Shown: positions 7,969 through 16,535, counted from the stretch's first letter. The stretch: 64,000 nt of DNA from Streptomyces sp. NBC_00377 (GCF_036075115.1 NZ_CP107958.1:8804001-8868000); one strand, 5' to 3'. Notes: generated by a model from the sequence alone, not told the origin. Translations and numbers: made by a program.

Positions 7969-9687
7969 TCATCCGGGGTCGGGGGTGCGCAGGGCGAGCA
8001 GGGCGACGTCGTCGTCGTTGGCGCGAGGGCGCACGCGGCGCAGCAGCTGGTCGGTGAAGGAGGCCAGTGGCCGGTGGGCGAGGGATGCGGCGTGCCGGCC
8101 CAGGCGCTCGAGGCCCTCGTCGAGGGTGCGGCCGGGTTCTTCGATCAGGCCGTCGGTGTAGAACAGGAGGGTCGAACCCGGCGGAAGCAGGGTGACGGCG
8201 TCGGTGCGGGGTTTGCTCGACCCGGTGCCCAGGAGGATGCCGTGGCCGTCGGTGAGGTAGTCGGCGAGGCCGTCGTGGCTGATCAGCAGGGGCGGCGGAT
8301 GGCCGGCGTTGCTCCAGGTCAGTTTCCACCGACCCTCGTCGGCTTCTTCGACACGGGCGAGGATCATGGTGGCCATGGCGACGTCGGTGATGTGCATGAC
8401 CGCTTCGTCGAGGCGTTCGACGATCCTGCTGGGCGGTTCCTGAAGGGCCCACGCGTAGGCGCGGAGCATGTTGCGCACCTGTGCCATGCCGGCCGCGGCC
8501 TCCAGATCGTGGCCGACGACGTCGCCGATGGCCAGCGCGGTGGCGCCGTCGGACAGCGAGAAGGCGTCGTACCAGTCGCCGCCCACCTGCGAGGCGTCCG
8601 GGGCGGGCAGGTAGCGGACTGTCATCTGCAGCCCGGGCACGCGCGGCATCTGGGGCAGCAGGTGGTTCTGCATGGTCTCGGCGACCTTGCGCTGACGCTG
8701 GTAGAGGCGTGCGTTGTCCAGGGCCAGGCCGGCACGGCGCGCGATGTCCTCGATCAGGGGAAGATCTACGGTGGCGAAGTCGCCCTCCTGCTTGGCGCGG
8801 CCCAGGGTGAGTGCTCCCAGGACGGAGCGGGTGCTGCGGATGGGGGCGATGGCCGCGGAGTGGATGCCGGTGGCGTCGAACAGACGGCGCTGTTCGACGG
8901 CGATCCCGGAGTCCGGCGGCCCCTGGTAGGTCTTGGGGCCGGCCAGTGTCGAGGCGACCCCGCGCAGCGCCCTGGACAACGGCATCGGTGACTCCTGCGG
9001 GACCGGCGGCATCGGTCCCTGGAGCTCCTCATGGCGCACCAAGGCGTCACCGGCGGCCTCGACGACGACATCACGCCAGACCTCGTCGCGTTCGGTGATC
9101 AGATCGATGATGGCCCAGTCCGCCAGTCGGGGCACCACCAGCTTCACCAGCCGCCGCAGCGCTTCCTCGACATCGAGGGTGGAGGTCAGCTGTGTGGTGG
9201 TGGCGGCCAGCAGCGCGAGCCGTTCGAGTTCCGGCAGCAGTGTCCCCTCCGGCTTCGGCGTCTCGTCGCTCTCCTCCAGATGGCGGGGGTGGAAGACGAC
9301 GAGGGTGCTGCGCTCGGGGCCGTCGAGGTCGAAGGGGGTTATCAGCCAGGAGACGGAGACCACGCCACCGCCCCCGAGTGCGAAGTACTCCTCCTCGCCC
9401 TGCGCGGTGCGTCCGGCGTGGAAGGGCTGGCGCATACGGCACCGGGTGCGTGGCAGGGGGTGGCCGTGGGCGTCGCGGTGCAGCAGGTCGTGCGCGTCAT
9501 GGCCGATGAGAGCTGCGGCGGGCCGGTCCAGGAACTGTTCGGTGCGGGTGTTCACGGCGACGATGCGTCCCTGCTCGTCCACCACGTAGGCCCCGGTCCC
9601 GATGGCTTCCAGTGCCGTGACGAGCGTGGCGGCAGGTGTCGCCACGGGCCGCTTCCCGTGCGACTGCGACTGCTCCGCTCCTGCCAT
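7969..9687 (-). CDS. PAS-GAF-SpoIIE serine phosphatase
   Basis: 572 aa from ATG 9687, chosen because GGAG lies just upstream; an in-frame extension of 78 residues is Pro/Arg-rich and looks non-coding. Domains: PAS about 20-120 (ALEAIGTGAYVVDEQGRIVA), GAF about 155-320 (LADWAIIDLI to ALTLGRAKQEGDFATVD), and SpoIIE phosphatase about 345-565 with GGDWYDAF, IGDVVGHD, FYTDGLIEEPG and NDDDVALLAL. This architecture is common in Streptomyces and links ligand or redox sensing to a partner-switching phosphatase. The sigma factor gene upstream (10162-11007) has the same orientation, separated by about 470 bp. Confidence 0.9.
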   Translation of the reverse strand: MAGAEQSQSHGKRPVATPAATLVTALEAIGTGAYVVDEQGRIVAVNTRTEQFLDRPAAALIGHDAHDLLHRDAHGHPLPRTRCRMRQPFHAGRTAQGEEEYFALGGGGVVSVSWLITPFDLDGPERSTLVVFHPRHLEESDETPKPEGTLLPELERLALLAATTTQLTSTLDVEEALRRLVKLVVPRLADWAIIDLITERDEVWRDVVVEAAGDALVRHEELQGPMPPVPQESPMPLSRALRGVASTLAGPKTYQGPPDSGIAVEQRRLFDATGIHSAAIAPIRSTRSVLGALTLGRAKQEGDFATVDLPLIEDIARRAGLALDNARLYQRQRKVAETMQNHLLPQMPRVPGLQMTVRYLPAPDASQVGGDWYDAFSLSDGATALAIGDVVGHDLEAAAGMAQVRNMLRAYAWALQEPPSRIVERLDEAVMHITDVAMATMILARVEEADEGRWKLTWSNAGHPPPLLISHDGLADYLTDGHGILLGTGSSKPRTDAVTLLPPGSTLLFYTDGLIEEPGRTLDEGLERLGRHAASLAHRPLASFTDQLLRRVRPRANDDDVALLALRTPDPG

Positions 9688-10161
9688 GCCCTGATCTCCT
9701 TGTCTGAGTGGCGGCACACCGACTCGACGGTATCCGCCCACTCCCGACTTCCCCATCGCCCATGGATTGAGTCTCAGCGGGATGGGCCTTCCGGGAGCGG
9801 GTCGGCAGGAGAGGGGTCGGGACGGGACCGGGGAACCGCGGGCCGCCCTGGAGACGGGCCTGAAGGCCGACTGGCGGTGGGTGCCGCTGCGGACTCCTGG
9901 AGGCGGGGACCGAGCGCTCACGCCGCCGGCGGCAAGGTGGTTCCTGGATGCCGGTCGCGCACCTGTCGCGCACCTGCGGCTGCACGGATCGGCTCGTTAG
10001 CCGCGGTGCCGGGCGGTGGCGGTGCTGGTGGTTGCTGCTTCTGGGTGTGTGCCCGCCCGTCTGGGGTCTGTGCGTGTGCTGGGGGTCGGGTGGGTGTCCC
10101 GGGCGGTGAGGCTGGGTGCTGGTGCCGCCCGGGGCCTTGGGGGGGGGCGGGCTGGTGGGTG
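9688..10161. other. 474-bp intergenic region with a G/T-biased stretch
   Basis: No supported gene. From about 10005 to 10160 the plus strand is strikingly rich in G and T (runs such as GGTGCTGGTGG and GGGGGGGCGGG), just downstream of the sigma factor stop. This skew could affect transcription of the sigma mRNA 3' end. No clear terminator hairpin was found. Confidence 0.35.
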
Positions 10162-11007
10162 TCAGTGCTGGGTGAGCATGCCTTCGCGCAGCCGGGTCAG
10201 GGTGCGGGTGAGGAGCCGGGAGACGTGCATCTGGGAGACGCCGAGGCGTTCGCCGATCTGGGCCTGGGTGAGTTCTTCGACGAAGCGCATGTGGATGATC
10301 TGCCGGTCGCGTTCGCCGAGCTCGGCGATGAGGGGGGCCAGGGCGTGGAAGTCCTCCACGAGTTCCAGTGCCTGGTCCTCGGTGCCGATGAAGTCCTGCA
10401 GGGCGGTCTCGCCGTCCTCACCGCTGCTGAGGGTGGCGTCCAGGGAGGAGGAGTTGTAGCCGTTGGCGGCCAGGCGGGCCTCGCACACCTCTTCCTCGGG
10501 CAGGCTCATCAGTTCCGAGAGTTCCCTGACCGTCGGGGTGCGGCCCAGCCGGCTGCGCAGTTCCTCGGTGGCGCGGGCCAGCTGGACGCGGGCCTCTTGC
10601 AGCCGGCGCGGCACGTGCACCGCCCAGGTGGTGTCGCGGAAGAACCGCTTGATCTCACCGACGATGTAGGGGATGGCGAAGGAGGTGAACTCCGCCTCCC
10701 GGGACAGGTCGAACCGGTCGATCGCCTTGATCAGGCCGATCATGCCGACCTGGACGATGTCCTCCATCTCCTCCGGCCCCCGGCTGCGGAAACGGCCCGC
10801 CGCGAACCGCACCAGCGACATGTTCATCTCGATCAGCGTGTTGCGTGCGTACTGGTGCTGCGGCGTGCCCTCCTCCAGCACCGCGAGCTGGTCGAAGAAC
10901 AGCCGGGACAGCTCACGGGCGTCCCGCGGCGCGACACGAGCGGGGTCGGCGACCTCCGGCAACCCGCGCACCTGCGTGTCCGTAGCCGTCACGCTCATGA
11001 GTGCCAT
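10162..11007 (-). CDS. SigB/SigF-family RNA polymerase sigma factor
   Basis: 281 aa from ATG 11007 (GGGAGGGG seven bases upstream). Region 2 is at about 50-120 (ARNTLIEMNMSLVRFAAGRF, EDIVQVGMIGLIKAIDRFD, EFTSFAIPYIVGEIKRFFRD), region 3 at about 130-190 (VPRRLQEARVQL, GRTPTVRELSELM), and region 4 at about 220-275 (LGERDRQIIHMRFVEELTQAQIGERLGVSQMHVSRLL). This is the SigB/SigF group controlled by RsbW-type anti-sigma factors. GGGGTAAT on the minus strand near 11076-11083 resembles the -10 half of SigB-type promoters, hinting at autoregulation, but a clear -35 match was not found. It neighbours three SpoIIE phosphatases. Confidence 0.93.
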   Translation of the reverse strand: MALMSVTATDTQVRGLPEVADPARVAPRDARELSRLFFDQLAVLEEGTPQHQYARNTLIEMNMSLVRFAAGRFRSRGPEEMEDIVQVGMIGLIKAIDRFDLSREAEFTSFAIPYIVGEIKRFFRDTTWAVHVPRRLQEARVQLARATEELRSRLGRTPTVRELSELMSLPEEEVCEARLAANGYNSSSLDATLSSGEDGETALQDFIGTEDQALELVEDFHALAPLIAELGERDRQIIHMRFVEELTQAQIGERLGVSQMHVSRLLTRTLTRLREGMLTQH

Positions 11008-11218
11008 GACATACCCCTCCCACCATCGAAACCGACCACCACGAGCCGACTGGAATCAACCGGCACCGCCGCGCGATTACCCCTTCATTGTGCATCCATG
11101 CGCCCACCCGCACGAAAAAACGAAACACCACCCCACACGCCGCACGCCCCGGCACCCCCGTGATGGAGGCAGGGCTTCTCGGGGCGTTGTTGTCGGTGCC
11201 GGGTGGCACTACCCGGTC

Positions 11219-11497
11219 ATGAATGGCGAGTCGTTCAACTGGGTTGAGTTCCTGGGACGTTGGCAGCAGGAGTGGGTTCCGCGCGCGGACGCGGACGCGG
11301 ACGAGTAGGAGGGGGAGGGGGAGGAGGAGGGCGGGCAGACCGCCTTCCACCCGGGCAGGCCCGGGGCACAGGAGTCGGAGATCGCCGCGGCCGAGGAGCG
11401 GTTGGGGCGGCGGCTGCCACCGACGACGCGCGGTGGCGGACGGCGCGCGGATGCCGTCGAGGCCCGCTGTCATCGCGCCGGGCGCGAGCTGCCGTAA
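11219..11497 (+). pseudogene. SMI1/KNR4-family remnant interrupted by an in-frame TAG
   Basis: From ATG 11219 the frame reads MNGESFNWVEFLGRWQQEW, then a TAG at 11306-11308. The same frame continues past the stop with an acidic stretch and then ESEIAAAEERLGRRLPP, the typical opening of an SMI1/KNR4 domain, and ends at a TAA at 11495-11497. Both halves are therefore one ancestral frame broken by a stop and lacking the rest of the domain. SMI1/KNR4 proteins often serve as immunity proteins against contact-dependent toxins; an apparently intact family member is at 62252-62887. Confidence 0.6.
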
Positions 11498-11625
11498 GAG
11501 TCCCGTCAAGGGCGCGGTGACTGCCGTAAGGGAGTCGTCAACGGGCGGCCGATTCCGTTCAGGTGCGCGTTTGCTCTGAGTGTCCGCTCGTTTTCAGACC
11601 TCTCTTCCACTCCTAGGAGTTCGCG

Positions 11626-11709
11626 ATGGCCGACCTGGCCTTCGTCCTCACCACGGTCGCGGTGTTCGCGCTGGTGGCCCTCGTCGCCAAGGGGGTGACC
11701 AGGCTGTGA
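11626..11709 (+). CDS. 27-aa hydrophobic peptide heading the kdp operon
   Basis: Reads MADLAFVLTTVAVFALVALV and ends AKGVTRL. The ATG at 11626 follows TAGGAG closely. It is a single predicted membrane helix with a short basic tail, much like KdpF in size. Its stop overlaps the kdpF GTG by four bases (GTGA), so the two are translationally coupled. The position suggests an accessory small subunit or leader peptide of the Kdp potassium pump. The gene is real in my view because frame, RBS and coupling all agree, but no function is established from sequence. Confidence 0.65.
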   Translation: MADLAFVLTTVAVFALVALVAKGVTRL

Positions 11710-11795
11710 CCGCCGAGAACATCGTCGGCCTCGTCGTGGCCGTCGCCCTGCTGGGCTATCTCATCCTCGCCCTGATCTTCCCGGAGAGGTTCTGA
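11706..11795 (+). CDS. kdpF: KdpF, small subunit of the K+-transporting ATPase
   Basis: 29 aa starting at GTG 11706: MTAENIVGLVVAVALLGYLI, ending LALIFPERF. A single transmembrane helix ending in the PE(R/K)F motif is the KdpF hallmark; the peptide stabilises the KdpABC complex in the membrane. It overlaps the upstream 27-aa ORF by four bases, and kdpA follows after seven bases. Confidence 0.9.
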   Translation: MTAENIVGLVVAVALLGYLILALIFPERF

Positions 11796-11802
11796 CCAGC
11801 AC

Positions 11803-13518
11803 ATGGGTCCCGTACTCGCCGGCGTCCTCCAGCTGCTTGCGCTCATCGCGGCACTGGCGCTCGCCTACGTCCCTCTCGGCAACTACATGGCCAAGGTCTA
11901 CTCCTCCGACAGGCACTGGCGCGTCGAGAGGTGGATCTACAAGAGCATCGGCGCCGATCCGGACACCGAGATGCGCTGGCCCGCGTACCTGCGCGGCGTC
12001 CTCGCCTTCTCCGCGGTCGGCGTGATCTTCCTCTATCTGCTCCAGCGGCTCCAGGGCCACCTGCCCGGGTCGCTCGGCTTCAAGTCGATCGACCCGGACC
12101 AGGCGTTCAACACCGCCGCCTCCTTCGTCACCAACACCAACTGGCAGTCGTACTACGGCGAACAGGCCATGGGACACGTCGTGCAGACGGCCGGCCTGGC
12201 CGTGCAGAACTTCGTCTCTGCGGCCGTGGGCATCGCGGTGGCGGTGGCTCTCGTGCGTGGGTTCGCCCTCCCCCACTCTCGGCTTCGCTCGAGCGGGGGG
12301 ACCCCCATCCGTACCGGTGAGCTGGGCAACTTCTGGTCGGACCTGGTCCGCGGCACCATCCGCATCCTGCTGCCGCTCTCCGTCGTCGCCGCGATCGTCC
12401 TGGTCGCGTGCGGTGCCATCCAGAACTTCTCCGGCATTCACGAGGTCGGCCAGTTCTTCCATGGGCACAGCATGGGCGGCGACCAGCAGTGGAACGGAGG
12501 AGCGGTCGCCTCGCAGGAGGCCATCAAGGAGATCGGCACCAACGGCGGCGGCTACTTCAACGCCAACTCCGCCCACCCCTTCGAGAACCCGACCCCCTTC
12601 ACGAACCTCTTCGAGATCTTCCTGCTCCTGGTCATCCCGTTCGCGCTGACCCGCACCTTCGGCATCATGGTCGGTTCGCTCAAGCAGGGCTACGCGATCC
12701 TCGCGACCATGACCACCATCTGGGTCGGCTTCATCGCGCTCATGATGTGGACCGAATTCGCCCACCACGGCCCGGCGCTCCAGATCGCCGGGGGAGCGAT
12801 GGAGGGCAAGGAGACCCGCATCGGGGTCGGCGCCTCGTCGATCTTCGCGGTGTCGACCACGCTCACCTCGACCGGCGCGGTGGACTCCTTCCACTCCTCC
12901 TACACGGGTCTGGGCGGCGGGATCACCATGCTGGGCATGCAGCTGGGCGAGATCGCGCCCGGCGGCACCGGTTCCGGCCTCTACGGCATGCTGATCATGG
13001 CGATCATCGCGGTGTTCATCGCCGGTCTCATGGTCGGCCGGACACCCGAGTACCTGGGCAAGAAGATCGGCACCCGCGAGATCAAGTTCGCCGCCTGCTA
13101 CATCCTCATCACCCCGGCGCTGGTGCTCATCTTCACCGCCGCCGCGATGGCCCTGCCCACCCCCGGCAACTCGATGACCAACAGCGGCGCGCACGGCTTC
13201 TCCGAGATCCTCTACGCCTACAGCTCGGCCGCGAACAACAACGGTTCGGCTTTCGCCGGTCTGAACGCCGACACCCAGTGGTTCAACAGCACGCTGGGGC
13301 TGGCGATGATCCTGGGCCGATTCCTGCCCATGGTGTTCGTGCTGGCGCTGGCCGGCTCGCTCGCCGAGCAGAAGCCGGTGCCGGCGACCGCGGGCACCCT
13401 GCGCACCGAGAAGCCGCTGTTCACGGGTCTGCTGGTGGGCGCAATCCTGATCATCACCGGTCTGACCTACTTCCCGGCCCTGGCGCTGGGTCCGCTGGCC
13501 GAAGGGCTGGCGTCATGA
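11803..13518 (+). CDS. kdpA: KdpA, potassium-binding/translocating subunit of the Kdp ATPase
   Basis: 571 aa membrane protein with about ten transmembrane segments and four pore-loop repeats. NTAASFVTNTNWQSYYGE, GTNGGGYFNANSAHP and SSIFAVSTTLTSTGA mark selectivity-filter regions that bind K+. Together with KdpB it forms the high-affinity K+ uptake pump induced at low potassium. It has about 14 extra residues compared with my expectation for Streptomyces KdpA: after VRGFA comes LPHSRLRSSGGTPI before RTGELGNFW, encoded by a palindromic repeat at 12268-12309. The insert falls in a polar loop, so the protein may still work. Its stop overlaps the kdpB start (ATGA). Confidence 0.96.
   Translation: MGPVLAGVLQLLALIAALALAYVPLGNYMAKVYSSDRHWRVERWIYKSIGADPDTEMRWPAYLRGVLAFSAVGVIFLYLLQRLQGHLPGSLGFKSIDPDQAFNTAASFVTNTNWQSYYGEQAMGHVVQTAGLAVQNFVSAAVGIAVAVALVRGFALPHSRLRSSGGTPIRTGELGNFWSDLVRGTIRILLPLSVVAAIVLVACGAIQNFSGIHEVGQFFHGHSMGGDQQWNGGAVASQEAIKEIGTNGGGYFNANSAHPFENPTPFTNLFEIFLLLVIPFALTRTFGIMVGSLKQGYAILATMTTIWVGFIALMMWTEFAHHGPALQIAGGAMEGKETRIGVGASSIFAVSTTLTSTGAVDSFHSSYTGLGGGITMLGMQLGEIAPGGTGSGLYGMLIMAIIAVFIAGLMVGRTPEYLGKKIGTREIKFAACYILITPALVLIFTAAAMALPTPGNSMTNSGAHGFSEILYAYSSAANNNGSAFAGLNADTQWFNSTLGLAMILGRFLPMVFVLALAGSLAEQKPVPATAGTLRTEKPLFTGLLVGAILIITGLTYFPALALGPLAEGLAS
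12268..12309 (+). repeat. REP-like palindromic repeat inserted in frame in kdpA
   Basis: 42 bp running CTCCCCCACTCTCGGCTTCG, then CTCGAGCGGGGGGACCCCCA and TC. TCCCCC(A)CTC pairs with GAG(C)GGGGGGA around a central TCGGCTTCGCTC loop. The length is a multiple of three, and its translation, LPHSRLRSSGGTPI, interrupts an otherwise normal KdpA sequence. It resembles the repeat at 3968-3998. Confidence 0.75.
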
Positions 13519-15644
13519 GCACCCGCACACAGAAGCAAGAGGAACCGATGTCCACAGCCACCCCGACGCGGGCGCCGCACAGCGACGTGCCCACCGGGTC
13601 CGCGCCCGCCGAGGGCCGCGTGGGAGCGGGCCTCTTCGACGCCAAGCAGTTGCTCACGTCCCTGCCGGACGCGTTGCGCAAGCTCGATCCGCGGGTGATG
13701 GTCAAGTCGCCCGTGATGTTCGTGGTGTGGATCGGCTCGCTGCTCACCACCGTCTTCTCCTTCAAGGATCCGGGCGACTGGTTCGGCTGGACGATCAGCG
13801 TCTGGCTGTGGCTGACCGTGGTCTTCGCCAACCTGGCGGAGGCGGTCGCCGAGGGACGTGGCAAAGCGCAGGCCGACACCCTGCGCAAGGCCAAGTCCGA
13901 CACCGTCGCCCGTCGGCTCGTCGGGGACCGCGAGGAGCAGGTACCCGGTACCGAGTTGCGCATCGGCGACCTGGTCGTCTGTGCGGCGGGCGACATCATC
14001 CCCGGCGACGGTGACGTCGTCGAGGGCGTCGCGAGCGTCGACGAGTCGGCGATCACCGGCGAGTCCGCGCCCGTCATCCGCGAGTCGGGCGGCGACCGCT
14101 CGGCCGTCACCGGCGGCACCAAGGTCCTCTCCGACCGCGTCGTCATCAAGATCACGACGAAGCCCGGGGAGACCTTCATCGACCGCATGATCACCCTGGT
14201 CGAGGGCGCGGCCCGGCAGAAGACGCCGAACGAGATCGCGCTGAACATCCTCCTCGCCTCGCTCACGATCGTCTTTCTGCTGGCTGTCGCCACGCTCCCG
14301 CCGTTCGCCGACTACGCGGGCACGCACCTGACGATGGTGGTGCTGGTGGCGCTGCTCGTCTGCCTCATCCCGACCACCATCGGCGCCCTCCTCTCGGCGA
14401 TCGGCATCGCCGGCATGGACCGCCTGGTGCAGCGCAACGTGCTGGCCATGTCGGGGCGCGCCGTGGAGGCCGCAGGTGACGTCTCGACCCTGCTGCTCGA
14501 CAAGACGGGCACCATCACGCTCGGCAACCGGCGGGCTTCGGAGTTCGTGCCGGTGAGCGGCACCTACGAGGCCGAACTCGCCGACGCCGCCCAGCTGTCG
14601 TCCCTGGCCGACGAGACGCCCGAGGGCCGCTCCATCGTCGTGCTGGCGAAGGAGAAGTACGCACTGCGCGAGCGCCACCAGGGCGAACTCACCGGTGCCG
14701 AGTGGATCGCCTTCACCGCTCAGACCCGGATGTCGGGTGTCGACGTCGACGGGCGCAGGATCCGCAAGGGCGCGGCCGGATCGGTCGTCGCCTGGGTCCG
14801 CGAGCAGGGTGGCGAGGTGCCCCAGGACGCCGCCGCGCTCACCGAGCGGATCTCCGGGGCCGGCGGAACCCCGCTGCTCGTGGCCGTCGAAGACGCCGAA
14901 GGCGCACGGGTGCTGGGCGTCATCCATCTCAAGGACGTCGTCAAGCAGGGCATGCGGGAGCGGTTCGACGAACTGCGTCGCATGGGCATCAGGACCGTCA
15001 TGATCACGGGCGACAACCCGCTGACCGCCAAAGCCATAGCCGAGGAGGCCGGCGTCGACGACTTCCTCGCGGAGGCCACGCCCGAGGACAAGATGGCGCT
15101 GATCAAGCGGGAGCAGGCGGGCGGAAAGCTCGTCGCGATGACGGGTGACGGCACCAACGACGCACCGGCGCTCGCCCAGGCGGACGTCGGGGTGGCGATG
15201 AACACGGGCACGTCGGCCGCGAAGGAGGCCGGCAACATGGTCGACCTCGACTCCGACCCGACCAAGCTCATCGAGATCGTCGAGATCGGCAAACAACTCC
15301 TCATCACCCGGGGCGCGCTCACGACGTTCTCCATCGCCAACGACGTCGCCAAGTACTTCGCGATCATCCCGGCGCTGTTCGCGGCCGTCTACCCGGGCCT
15401 GGACAAGCTCAACATCATGGGCCTGTCCTCACCGGACTCAGCGATCCTCTCCGCCGTCATCTTCAACGCCCTGATCATCATCGCGCTGGTCCCGCTGTCC
15501 CTGAAAGGCGTGCAGTACCGGCCCGTGAGCGCGGACAGGATGCTCCGCCGCAACCTGACGATCTACGGCGTCGGCGGTCTGATCGCCCCCTTCGTCGGCA
15601 TCAGACTCATCGACCTGCTCATCTCCCTCGTCCCCGGGCTGTAA
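13515..15644 (+). CDS. kdpB: KdpB, P-type ATPase subunit of the Kdp K+ pump
   Basis: 709 aa from ATG 13515, overlapping the kdpA stop by four bases; a second in-frame ATG at 13548 is an alternative start. P-type ATPase marks are in order: TGES near residue 181, phosphorylation motif DKTGT at Asp329, GDNPLTAKAIAEEAG, and hinge motif GDGTNDAPALAQADVGVAMN near residue 545. Several transmembrane segments flank them, including IPTTIGALLSAIG ahead of the phosphorylation site. The N-terminal 35 residues are a low-complexity Ser/Thr/Pro extension. It hydrolyses ATP to energise K+ uptake through KdpA. It belongs to the kdpFABC operon. Confidence 0.97.
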   Translation: MSTRTQKQEEPMSTATPTRAPHSDVPTGSAPAEGRVGAGLFDAKQLLTSLPDALRKLDPRVMVKSPVMFVVWIGSLLTTVFSFKDPGDWFGWTISVWLWLTVVFANLAEAVAEGRGKAQADTLRKAKSDTVARRLVGDREEQVPGTELRIGDLVVCAAGDIIPGDGDVVEGVASVDESAITGESAPVIRESGGDRSAVTGGTKVLSDRVVIKITTKPGETFIDRMITLVEGAARQKTPNEIALNILLASLTIVFLLAVATLPPFADYAGTHLTMVVLVALLVCLIPTTIGALLSAIGIAGMDRLVQRNVLAMSGRAVEAAGDVSTLLLDKTGTITLGNRRASEFVPVSGTYEAELADAAQLSSLADETPEGRSIVVLAKEKYALRERHQGELTGAEWIAFTAQTRMSGVDVDGRRIRKGAAGSVVAWVREQGGEVPQDAAALTERISGAGGTPLLVAVEDAEGARVLGVIHLKDVVKQGMRERFDELRRMGIRTVMITGDNPLTAKAIAEEAGVDDFLAEATPEDKMALIKREQAGGKLVAMTGDGTNDAPALAQADVGVAMNTGTSAAKEAGNMVDLDSDPTKLIEIVEIGKQLLITRGALTTFSIANDVAKYFAIIPALFAAVYPGLDKLNIMGLSSPDSAILSAVIFNALIIIALVPLSLKGVQYRPVSADRMLRRNLTIYGVGGLIAPFVGIRLIDLLISLVPGL

Positions 15645-15668
15645 TTTCCTGAAAGCGTGCTCAAGGCC

Positions 15669-16337
15669 ATGAACAACTCACTGACCAGGACGGTCCGGTT
15701 GCTCGGGGCGGGCCTGCGCGCCCTTCTCGTGCTGACCCTCGTGACCGGCGTCATCTACCCGCTGGTCGTCACCGGCATCGCCCAAGGGCTGTTCCGCAGT
15801 CAGGCGAACGGTTCCGAGATCAAGGCGGACGGCAAGGTCGTCGGCTCCTCACTCATCGGCCAGTCGTACAACCTGCCGCTGAAGAAGGGCCAGGAGACCC
15901 CGGAACCCGACCTGAAGTGGTTCCAGGGTCGCCCGCAGAACGGCCTCGGCACCAACAGCGTCAACACCCGGTACAAGCTGATCCTGTCCGGCGCCACCAA
16001 CCGGGCCGCCGACAACAAGGACCTGATCGACTGGGTCACCGCTGCCAAGAAGGCCGTCGTCCAGGACAACTCGACGGCCGACTACACGGTCCGCCCCTCC
16101 GATGTCCCCGCCGACGCCGTCACCTCCTCCGGCTCCGGCCTGGACCCCGACATCTCCCCGCAGTATGCGGACCTCCAGGTGCACCGGATCGCCGAGAGGA
16201 ACGGGCTGTCCGTCGCCCGGGTCCGGAAGCTGGTCGTCGAGCACACCGACGGCCGCACCCTGGGCTTCCTCGGGGAGCCCCGGGTAAACGTCCTGGAGCT
16301 CAACATCGCGCTCAAGGATCTCGTGGCGAAGGGCTGA
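15669..16337 (+). CDS. kdpC: KdpC, assembly subunit of the Kdp K+ pump
   Basis: 222 aa from ATG 15669 (an upstream GTG at 15657 is also in frame). One N-terminal membrane helix (LLVLTLVTGVIYPLVVTGIA) is followed by a periplasm-side domain with KdpC signatures GSSLIGQSY, YFxGRP-like WFQGRPQNGL, SGSGLDPDISP and GEPRVNVLELN. KdpC joins KdpA and KdpB and raises ATP affinity. It ends the operon: no kdpD or kdpE follows, unlike many Streptomyces loci where the sensor and regulator genes come next. Confidence 0.96.
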   Translation: MNNSLTRTVRLLGAGLRALLVLTLVTGVIYPLVVTGIAQGLFRSQANGSEIKADGKVVGSSLIGQSYNLPLKKGQETPEPDLKWFQGRPQNGLGTNSVNTRYKLILSGATNRAADNKDLIDWVTAAKKAVVQDNSTADYTVRPSDVPADAVTSSGSGLDPDISPQYADLQVHRIAERNGLSVARVRKLVVEHTDGRTLGFLGEPRVNVLELNIALKDLVAKG

Positions 16338-16431
16338 TGGCGTGGCGCGCCCTGCCGGTGAGACGGGTCCGCGAGACCGCGCTCCGAGCAGCAGCCCGCC
16401 GACCACTGGGGCGTCCTCGACGGGGCCGAAA

Positions 16432-16535
16432 GCCGAGTGGCGTCACGCGGCGCCGCAAGCAGCACACCTGGCGCCACTCGGCGCCACACCCCGACCCCCA
16501 AACGCCGAATGGCGTGCGTGGCGCCAACATGACGC
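16432..16535. repeat. cluster of inverted GGCGCCA-type repeats between convergent genes
   Basis: GCCGAGTGGCG at 16432-16442 pairs perfectly with CGCCACTCGGC at 16472-16482, a stem separated by 29 bases. The motif TGGCGCCA or close variants recurs near 16470, 16482 and 16530. The cluster lies between the convergent kdpC and SGNH hydrolase genes and could act as a bidirectional terminator. Confidence 0.45.

Noticed and set aside
11070..11110. SigB-type promoter for the sigma factor gene
   Set aside because: GGGGTAAT resembles the -10 element, but no matching -35 at the right spacing was found, so it is not listed as a feature.
9031..11163. 710-codon plus-strand open frame spanning the phosphatase and sigma genes
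   Set aside because: Covers two clear minus-strand genes antisense and has no domain of its own.
11500..11625. Potassium or c-di-AMP riboswitch before kdp
   Set aside because: The leader is short and I could not find conserved riboswitch elements or a convincing structure.
12408..13514. Long in-frame extension upstream of kdpB
   Set aside because: Overlaps kdpA in another frame; the kdpB start at 13515 has an ATGA overlap and the protein begins normally from there.
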